Assembly (NCBI GenBank): GCA_964036315.1
Contig: OZ038487.1
Location: 59,900,662-59,964,661, forward strand
Reading direction: 5' to 3'
From: Acanthosepion esculentum
Taxonomy: Eukaryota > Mollusca > Cephalopoda > Sepiida > Sepiidae
DNA length: 64,000 nucleotides
The notes under the pieces are model-generated. The model searched no databases, was not told the origin of the DNA, and saw only the letters and a list, made by a program, of their open reading frames with translations. Positions 56,591 through 64,000 of the stretch are shown here, piece after piece. The translations under genes and the position numbers were made by a program. The stretch's first letter is position 1. Each line of letters begins with the position of its first letter.

Positions 56591-57175
56591 AGCAGTATCT
56601 AACCGCAGAAGGCAGAGTAGGTTTTAATTGTTTATTCAATCCACGGATTCTTAAAAATTTACTTTGTTTATGATTCGTATACTAAAAAAAATATCAGCAG
56701 ATATGAGATTCGAGTGATCTGTATAAGTGTGCTCGCGCATGCGCGTGCTTAACAGTAAAAAATAAATATGAAGAAGGCTTTTCCTGTATTGATATAAGTA
56801 GGGTCACGACAAGCGCACGTGATATCTTTTATATTCCTTGTTCAGGATGCATGGAGTCGCTCGTTCTCTTGGCTGACGTTCGTTTGAAAACATGTCGCCG
56901 TCGGGAGGTGTGCTTGCGTGTGCAGATTATGAAACGGTTTTTCGGTGAAAAATTTGAAATCACGCTGTTGAGTAGAATCTCCGGTCGATTCGGCTTCGTG
57001 CACCTCATACGAATGTCCTTAAAATAAGCACGAATCCGACTTTCTCCCTACAACTATGGGTCAAATATCAGGTAAACCTGAACTGTCTGGCAGTGTGTTT
57101 GCAACCAATCTAGGAGAAGAATTCCTGAGAAACCGTGTAAATGTAACTTGGTTGTGCAAAAGCTTTTACCACTCT
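56591..57175. other. Unassigned, relatively CG-containing
   Basis: Contains GCGCATGCGCG at about 56735 and several CG dinucleotides, unusual for this window, but no ORF or repeat that I can identify. Confidence 0.4.
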
Positions 57176-57179
57176 TGTT

Positions 57180-57500
57180 CTCCACCCTTCAACCTCTCTT
57201 CCTCTATCTACCGCTAGTTTCATTGAAAGTAGTCGGATGAACTACATTCTCTGGTCATGCTGAGGAAAACCCTCACAGCAAGAACAAGTCATGCCATTTA
57301 CATAATAGCAAACCACATACATTCCCTCCATATTCCATCAGAGAGAATTAAGCGAACCACTGCCCTGTGGAATGGACTCCCAACAGTATGTTTCCCTGAT
57401 CACTACAATCTTAACTTATCCAAGGCTACGGTTAATCTGTATTTCTCTCAACTCTACACGCAAATGGACTCCTAACGTAACCCTCTACCTCGAATAGCAC
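57180..57500 (+). pseudogene. Jockey/CR1-like LINE C-terminus (plus strand)
   Basis: ORF 57257-57475 includes IPSERIKRTTALWNGLPTVC followed by FPDHYNLNLSKATVN, the ALWNxLPxxCFPDHYxLxxFKxxVN terminal motif. FKS is changed to LSK. After the stop, CCTCTACCTCG matches the region after the 8.4-kb copy. Confidence 0.75.
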
Positions 57501-57613
57501 CCAGGCCTTGTAAATGGTGAACCTCACTGTAAAAAAAAAATCACAATGAGTAAGATAGCGATTCAGTTTTAAAGTGAACTTTGGGCTGGCACACGTTAAT
57601 GGACTGGCGGCCA

Positions 57614-57615
<2 letters not shown>

Positions 57616-57691
<76 letters not shown>
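57616..57691. repeat. (TA)n microsatellite
   Basis: About 38 TA units. The 148-aa minus ORF crossing it (57541-57987) has a poly-IY core and no domain outside it that I recognise. Confidence 0.97.
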
Positions 57692-57696
<5 letters not shown>

Positions 57697-58090
57697 GTAA
57701 TCCATCGAGTCTAGAAACCTCAACTTAATACAAAAAGCACTGGAAGAACGTTGCGTCTTAAATTTGGGAGTCAACATTAGTGCGCATATACTACAGAGAA
57801 TCGTAACGCGGACAGTTACGTTGCCAGGCAGACGCCATAGCAACTGTTCCAACGGGCCTCGGTAACGAAGAGGTAGCGAATCAGACTCGATATAGCGCCG
57901 CTCGATCATATATTCCGTGGTGGAACTCAAGTGAGTTTCCTTTTTTAGCCATAGGACAGTGCCCACTCGAGCCACGACTACTATCACTAAGACGCTCCAA
58001 CTGGAGCCGGTTCAAGTTTAGGATATACATGTACTCAATTAATTACTTAATTATAATTCTCAAATACTCCTAATTACTTTCAATTTCATT

Positions 58091-58140
58091 TAGATTCCTC
58101 GACTAGTTTCGGCCAACATGGACATCATCAGGAGAAAAAA
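58091..58140 (-). ncRNA. Hammerhead ribozyme candidate with intact core residues
   Basis: Minus strand: helix I UUUCUC / core CUGAUGA / extra U / helix II GUCC-AUGUU-GGCC / GAA / helix III palindrome ACUAGU / C17 at 58101 / helix I partner GAGGAA. Helix I forms six pairs (one G-U), helix II has one U-C mismatch, and all conserved core bases are present. Helix III is self-complementary, so pairing would be between two molecules or two tandem copies. The flanks (to 58185) match the 48.1-kb copy. Hammerheads in PLE-type retroelements are established; activity here is inferred. Confidence 0.65.
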
Positions 58141-58348
58141 TGTTTCTGCTTGCTGGTAGCAGTAAACTACAGAAATGAATGTCTTGATGGAGAAAATGAA
58201 CTTTTGTCTGTTTGTTTTTTTATTTGTTTTTTTTAAAATCTTTTTAACATGAGTTTATTAACATTCCTTGTGTTGGTCAAACAGTCTCTTTTAAGTTGTC
58301 ATTTGAGATAAGAGCTGGATGGATTCATGCGAGTTTGAATTCTCTCGG

Positions 58349-58349
<1 letters not shown>

Positions 58350-58404
<55 letters not shown>
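58350..58404. repeat. (TA)n microsatellite
   Basis: About 27 TA units. Confidence 0.97.
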
Positions 58405-58406
<2 letters not shown>

Positions 58407-58690
58407 CATGAAATACGGCAGATAAGGAAGATTTTTTTATTGAGTTTTTTCAGTCTCCTAACGTTTTTCCATTTTCTAGGAGAAAGAAAGAAAGGAATTA
58501 TTTCAGAATTGTCATTGCCCCAAGCGCTTTAGGTTACTACTTTAGGAGTTTTCAAGGGGATTTTATTTTTGCTGTTTTTAGTTTTTCCTCGTGTTTTGAC
58601 TGTTTAATTTGTATTTTATTTTTACGAATAGGAGAGTTTATTCCAAGCCCTCTAATACTTAATGCAAGATGTTTAAAAGAAAGGTAGCTG
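58405..58690 (-). mobile_element. PLE-related 3' region
   Basis: Pairs with 47339-47620. At 58515-58560 (minus) it has CUUGAAAACUCC and UAAAGCGCUUGGGG around a longer stem-loop; the palindrome AGCGCU is preserved. Bounded by (TA)n on both sides (58695-58741 to the right). Confidence 0.55.
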
Positions 58691-58741
<51 letters not shown>

Positions 58742-58743
<2 letters not shown>

Positions 58744-59076
58744 GATAGGTTGTTCTGGATAGTGGACGTGACAGAGATGGTCGGTAGAATTATGCAATCA
58801 TTAGTAATGAGATCATTTTTCCTAGATATCATATTACATAGAAATAATAACGAACTGAATTTTGACGTTTACAGAAAGGCTACGAACAAAAATGATCTGA
58901 TCAGTTTCTACTCAAACCACTCTTCTAAAATTGAATTTGTAATTATTATAGGTTTCTATCTGAGATCATTAAGAATCTGCAGTCCCCAATATTTTACCTA
59001 AAGATGAAACATACATAGAAATCGCCTTCAAAATCCTAAAATACCCATATCATTTCATCGACAGCGTATATATATA
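58742..59076 (+). pseudogene. Penelope-like element reverse transcriptase fragment
   Basis: Plus-strand frame from the (TA)n: FFLDIILHRNNNELNFDVYR then KATNKNDLISFYSNHSSKIE, IIIGFYLRSLRICSPQYF and, one frame over, ETYIEIAFKILKYPYHFIDS. The LPFLDxxxxR...VYRKPTxT...YSxHxxxxK pattern is diagnostic of Penelope-like RT downstream of the palm. The palm with its catalytic Asp residues is absent. It starts exactly at a (TA)n array, as the PLE endonuclease pieces do. Confidence 0.8.
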
Positions 59077-59157
59077 TAAAATGTTAATCCGTATGGAATT
59101 TCCAATATATACATTATTAATATATATAAAAATTTGTTTAATATATATACATATACA

Positions 59158-59158
<1 letters not shown>

Positions 59159-59204
<46 letters not shown>
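59159..59204. repeat. (TTA)n microsatellite
   Basis: About 15 TTA units at the edge of the following fold-back. Confidence 0.97.
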
Positions 59205-59205
<1 letters not shown>

Positions 59206-59212
59206 CAAATAT

Positions 59213-59350
59213 GCATTTTTCATCAGCAGTACCACGACTCAAAGTTTCAATCAACGTTTCATGCGCAACGCAATCTTCAACACCTGAAGATTGCATGCCG
59301 CAAGAAACCCAGAGTTGTGCTACCGGTGACGAAAAATGTATATTTAATAA
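59213..59350. mobile_element. Fold-back element with hammerhead-like core
   Basis: CATTTTTCATCAGCAGTACC ... GCAACGCAATCTTCA (59215-59278) is inversely similar to TGAAGATTGCATGCC ... GTGACGAAAAATG (59285-59337). In the right arm, CUGAAGA (59284-59290), UUGC-AUGCC-GCAA and GAAA (59304-59307) fit a hammerhead core with four perfect helix II pairs. Helix III would be AC-CCAGA-GU and helix I CAC/GUG, both short. Confidence 0.5.
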
Positions 59351-59416
59351 CATAAGTTATACATGTGTTATGTTGCATCGAGTAATATTTCTATTAACAC
59401 TACCTTTCAATGTTCG

Positions 59417-60230
<814 letters not shown>

Positions 60231-60234
60231 ACTC

Positions 60235-60375
60235 TCTCCCTTCTCTCTTATAGAACTCTCTTCCGGCATCTTGTTCTCCAGCCAACTTTGATCTTCAAAA
60301 ATTTAAATGCAATATACAATATCTTCTGTCTTCTTAGTTCATGATCTTTTACTGTTCTCTTTGCTTAATGTTTTC
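60235..60375 (+). mobile_element. Jockey/CR1-like LINE 3' end
   Basis: TAGAACTCTCTTCCGGCATC, GATCTTCAAAAATTTAAATG and ATCTTCTGTCTTCTTAGTTC; corresponds to the WNSLPASxxxxNFDLQKFK motif and UTR of the 6.2- and 11.4-kb copies. Confidence 0.6.
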
Positions 60376-60384
60376 TTAACATAT

Positions 60385-60560
60385 ATCGTGGTGTAATGGA
60401 TACTGACTCGAAATGAGAACTCAAAGAGCCGAGTTCGAGTTTTAGTCGGATTCGTTTCATTCACTTCCGCGCCAATAACCTTAGGAAAGGCATGAATCCA
60501 TTTCTTCTCCTCTGACATACGGGTTAAATAGCAGGACAGATTGGATTCTATATGATATAA
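60385..60560 (+). mobile_element. tRNA-derived SINE, family A, copy 5 (5' part)
   Basis: Clear tRNA-like head: CGTGGTGTAATGGATACTGA and B-box GAGTTCGAGTTTTAG. Then CAATAACCTTAGGAAAGGCA and AAATAGCAGGACAGATTGGA, stopping before the 3' half. Confidence 0.75.
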
Positions 60561-61113
60561 TCTCTTATATTTTACTGCCAGCAAATGTAGTACAAATAAG
60601 AGACGCCTATAAATAAATCCTATAAAATCAGCAGGTACGAAAAAACTTTACTCTTCTGTACAAAACACGGCTCCAAAATTAAATAAGTGATTTCTTGAAT
60701 CTGGTTGGATATGACAATTCACGTGATGTGCTCTCTACGACGTCCGTGTCGTTGAACTCCAAATGACATAGAAATAGATCAAGGCTTGGATTACCTTGTA
60801 CATTTCCGCGCGGAAATCGTGGGCCGGTCACCGACTGGCCATAAGCCATAAAAGCGGCTAGTTAGCAAAGGTCAGGGGCCATACTTGAAACAGAACAGTC
60901 AGCGACAGATATGAAACAGAACAGTCAGCGAAAAGGCCCAACCGCCATATATGTTACCATGACAACGCGTCAGTTAGCATTGAGTTTCCTACATACAAAG
61001 CTGTGGCATACAAAGTAAATATTGTCTGTTCTCTTCTTATTAACTGTGTTTGAAAATCACTGCTATGGCACACAACCAGTCAGCTATCGCACACATTTTT
61101 CATTGGTGTGTGC

Positions 61114-61117
<4 letters not shown>
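60561..61117. other. Unassigned, with a short direct repeat and a CG palindrome
   Basis: TGAAACAGAACAGTCAGCGA occurs twice in tandem (60887 and 60911). TTTCCGCGCGGAAA at 60806 is a perfect 14-bp palindrome. Confidence 0.6.

Positions 61118-61166
<49 letters not shown>
61118..61166. repeat. (CA)n microsatellite
   Basis: About 24 CA units. Confidence 0.97.
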
Positions 61167-61169
<3 letters not shown>

Positions 61170-61427
61170 CTGGCGTGCAACAAAATAACTTCGAACTTTG
61201 TAGACTCACTTGCAATAAATAACAACGAACTATTAGTCTCTTCATGGCCACAACAAAGAAAATTGAACACTAATATGCAAATAACTATATCTACTGTATG
61301 AATGTTATTGGTATATTTTCTTGGTGTTCTTCCCGTCTGAAAAGACCATTTCTTCGCGTTGTTTATAATTCTCTATTGTAATTTCTGGACTCGACACACA
61401 GACTTTATTTTTCCACTTAAAATCCGG

Positions 61428-61577
61428 GTGGACTGACCTCACAGTTTTATAGTCTCCGTTGACAACCAGTCTAACGCAGAAAGAAATGGCAACCTACCGT
61501 GGGAAAATATTCCGCCGGGTCAGTCATGAATTAAAATAGGCATGATCACCCAACCGTGTATCACGTATGGCCCTTAA
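61428..61577 (+). mobile_element. tRNA-derived SINE, family A, copy 6 (3' part)
   Basis: CCGTTGACAACCAGTCTAAC, GCAGAAAGAAATGGCAACCT, ACCGTGGGAAAAT and GGTCAGTCATG, then CGTGTATCACGTATGGCCC. Headless. Confidence 0.7.
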
Positions 61578-61937
61578 TTGAATGTTTTCGTTTTCCCGTA
61601 TTATCTCACATTCAGCAACCCCTTGTGTTTTAGTGGTCTTATTTCATTGCTTAGAGTGAAATAATTAAAAACAATTACGAGTAAAAATATCACTAAGTCT
61701 TTTGGTTGCTTTTTTTTCTGCTTGTTTTGATTAAGCCATATATAATTCAGCAATTCTTGGCTTAACGACATGTTTGGTTGTTTAAGGACTCCAGTTCTTA
61801 TGACCAACTAACAAAAATCTATAAATTTTGTTTCGTAGACATCAAGTCAGTCGGTATTGTAGCCGTTCGTACCGGCTGAAGTGTGATGTGCATGACAACC
61901 ATGAAAAACGATACTAATAGAAAACAATACATATTAC

Positions 61938-62790
61938 AGGGTGCAATGGGTAAATTGTCGCTATTTCATATTTTTAATTTCACGCATGCGCGTTTTTGAT
62001 TTTGTCGGCTACACAGTATAGTAGCGTCAGTTGGGACACCGTGTGTGAGAAAAAAGATTTCCATTTCAGTCAGACAGAAATTTAGAAATAGCATGCTGTT
62101 CCGCTTGTCTTTCGCAACGGAAGCTCCAATACAAGCATTTCAGAGGGTTTGGGTGTCAATCGGGGGACAGTGCAGAGGATTCGGAAAGAGCTGGGAGATA
62201 CATCCGGGCAACATCATGGTGTCTTCAGTGATTACTAGTGATGGCGACGTTATGCCCGCATTCATCTTCACAGTGCCTCAGACCGAACACGGAGATCTAC
62301 ATCAAGTGCTCGAGGAGGTGGTTCTGCCTTCGGTCAAGTGGGTGGCCGCTGGACGAGCCTACGTCTGGCACCAGGACTCTGCTCCATACCCCAACAAGCA
62401 AGAGAACACAGTCCTGCTTGACAGGCAATTTCTGCGACCACATCACCCATTATATGTGGCCACCTAACTCCCCAGACTACAAACTTTTTTATTATCATTA
62501 TGTGGGGCGTAGTTGAGCGATTGACCAATAAAACACCTTGTAAACCACAGATGAACTGAAAGCAAGGACGATGGAAGCATTCACCAAATTAAACAAGGAG
62601 ACCGTTGCAGGAGATTCCGAAGTCGTCCGGAGGCCGTGGTTGAAGCCAATGGCGATCTTATTGAATAAATTTACTCTTTTCTATGTCAAGACATTTTTGC
62701 GTAACTTTGGTAGATGAATTTGCTAAAATGAGATGTCAGTCTTATTGCACATTTGCGTAATTCAGACGACAATTTATCAATCGCATCGTC
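61938..62790 (+). mobile_element. mariner-type transposon, internally deleted
   Basis: Left end CAGGGTGCAATGGGTAAATT and right end, reversed, GACGATGCGATTGATAAATT form terminal inverted repeats of about 28 bp that share ATAAATTGTCG-type sequence. Both are flanked by TA. The length of about 0.85 kb is short for a full mariner. Confidence 0.78.
62045..62668 (+). pseudogene. mariner-type transposase, N-terminal part deleted
   Basis: A vestige of the DNA-binding domain (VQRIRKELGD, 62170-62199) runs directly into the catalytic domain: NIMVSSVITSDGDVMPAFIF, then AGRAYVWHQDSAPY with the second catalytic Asp, and in a shifted frame FCDHITHYMWPPNSPDYKLF with the third. The C-terminus reads TMEAFTKLNKETV, then RRFRSRPEAVVEANGDLIE ending at TAA 62666-62668. 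Most of the N-terminal half and the first-Asp region are missing. The ORF 62045-62467 is therefore not a functional protein. Confidence 0.82.
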
Positions 62791-63066
62791 TATATGGCAA
62801 ATTCAGATATAAATAAGATATATCTCTAAAAACAATATAAATATCAGTTTTAGTTTTCCCTTTTTTTTTTAACTCAACTCTCCAAGGTTTTGTTTACCTC
62901 TGTTGTGGCCAGATGTTGAACTCTTCGGTTCAAATCACTGGATTACTTCCGTTATTAAAGGGAAATAAATGAAACTGAGATAGCCAGAAACGGCATGACA
63001 CGTGAAACAAGAACAATCTACTCCGAAGGACGAAACAAAGAGTTCGATTTGAAATTTCAACGGATA

Positions 63067-63110
63067 TCACGTGAAGAAGGGCGGAGCGTACAATGGCCGA
63101 AACGTCGTGA
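63067..63110 (+). ncRNA. Hammerhead-like motif, one core substitution
   Basis: UCAC / core GUGAAGA (canonical CUGANGA, C3 is G) / extra A / helix II around GGGC...GGCC with an asymmetric or mismatched pair / GAA / palindrome ACGU / C (63106) / GUGA. Helix I UCAC-GUGA is perfect. The following AATAGGACAATAAAG resembles a retroelement 3' end. Confidence 0.45.
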
Positions 63111-63860
63111 ATAGGACAATAAAGATGAGGTCAACATCCCGAACAATTTAAATTCCGCAAATCGTTACTATACAGAAACATAGATAGACAATATAAATAA
63201 CAGACAAAAAGGAAAACTTATCTTTACCATCTCCTTTCGTCCCATGTGAAAAATTATCAAGGTAAATGTGGAGATTTTATTTTGTAACTAGTACTTATAT
63301 ACAGGAAGTAACAGGAAGGAATGTATCGTTAAGTTTTCAATGTTTTAAATTGAGAAAGCGTTAGGCTAGATTTCGAAATAAAAATGTTTTCACCTTTATC
63401 CGACACTTAATTTGGCATATTCTTTCTTCGTATGAATAACCGACCTCTGTAGTTTGTTTACATTTATTTTGCTCGCACGTTTGAGTTTCTTTTAAAATCA
63501 CTTTAAGTTCCCTTCGCATTAAAACACTCTTAAAAGAATCCGAAGTATGTAATATTTCGAATACGTCACAGTACGCGTGCTAGAAAAAGAAAATATATAT
63601 ATATATGAGCATCGTACCGTGCCCCTCTTAAATTTTAATTACGGTTTAATTAGACGATATCAATGGCAACGAAAAGGCGAAATTAAAGTTAAACCTTTAA
63701 TAAAGAATTGTTTTTTAAATCTTTCACTCTGTTCGACATTTAAATTTAAATTTAAATGAGGTTTTTATTTAATTTTCAATCGCGTCTAATTCCAGTAGAT
63801 ATCCTCCCGTAGTTAAGACAGGGGAGTGCTTAATACATAAATAGGGAGTTATTTTCAATC
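63111..63860. other. Unassigned
   Basis: No supported gene; AT-rich, with a small (AT)n at 63592-63604. Confidence 0.4.
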
Positions 63861-63865
63861 ACTCA

Positions 63866-63967
<102 letters not shown>

Positions 63968-64000
63968 CAGAATTTTGAGTTTATTTATTTATTTTTAATG

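Noticed and set aside
57541..57987. 148-aa minus-strand ORF, the longest in the window
   Set aside because: Its middle is a (TA)n array translated as poly-IY, and the flanking parts show no domain, conserved motif or convincing splice sites. Treated as chance.
60385..60460. Possible functional tRNA gene
   Set aside because: A- and B-box-like words are present, but the cloverleaf arms do not pair and the rest of a SINE body follows. The same applies to 1025, 19150, 20240 and 40255.

Overview
This window looks like intergenic DNA from a large, AT-rich, repeat-saturated animal genome, most likely a cephalopod mollusc (octopus-like). That placement is inference from the combination of very long (TA)n arrays, tRNA-derived SINEs, a 5S rRNA/tRNA chimeric SINE, several non-LTR retrotransposon families, Penelope-like elements and Tc1/mariner relics. 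I found no host protein-coding exon, rRNA gene or functional tRNA gene that I could defend. There is also no prokaryotic gene organisation and no CRISPR array. Nearly all recognisable coding sequence is broken transposable-element ORF.

Layout. 0-4 kb: three diverged tandem units, a tRNA-SINE, a Jockey/CR1-like LINE tail and a Penelope-like (PLE) endonuclease remnant bounded by (TA)n. 4-12 kb: microsatellites, several LINE tails (minus strand), an R2-like retroelement 3' end with an (AAT)n tail, and a Tc1-like transposon (8834-10081) inserted in a (TA)n tract. A second copy of that tract at about 5.06 kb preserves the uninterrupted form. 12-20 kb: a LINE reverse-transcriptase fragment, 5S/tRNA SINEs, fold-back elements and more SINEs. 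20-22 kb: a giant (TA)n palindrome, a PLE remnant and a hammerhead-like motif. 22-30 kb: mostly unassigned, plus an apparently identical 594-bp tandem duplication and a centrally deleted mariner. 30-45 kb: R2-like retroelement ends, a polypyrimidine tract, SINEs, a candidate solo LTR and a composite 7-bp minisatellite. 45-52 kb: a 30-bp palindromic minisatellite, a hammerhead ribozyme-like sequence and a cluster of PLE modules including an open GIY-YIG endonuclease frame. 52-57 kb: two RT-bearing LINE fragments, one split by a SINE, and 5S/tRNA SINEs. 57-64 kb: a hammerhead with intact core residues, a PLE reverse-transcriptase fragment, a fold-back, SINEs and an N-terminally deleted mariner.

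The most interesting thread is a set of hammerhead-ribozyme-shaped motifs. The best two are at 58091-58140 (minus) and 48131-48180 (plus). Most have a short self-complementary helix III, and the PLE-linked ones lie downstream of the GIY-YIG endonuclease remnants. A second, conserved version keeps the three-helix architecture but replaces catalytic-core residues. PLE modules are repeatedly delimited by (TA)n microsatellites. All homology statements are from reading the sequence, not from database searches, and repeat boundaries are approximate to about 10-30 bp unless target duplications are described.
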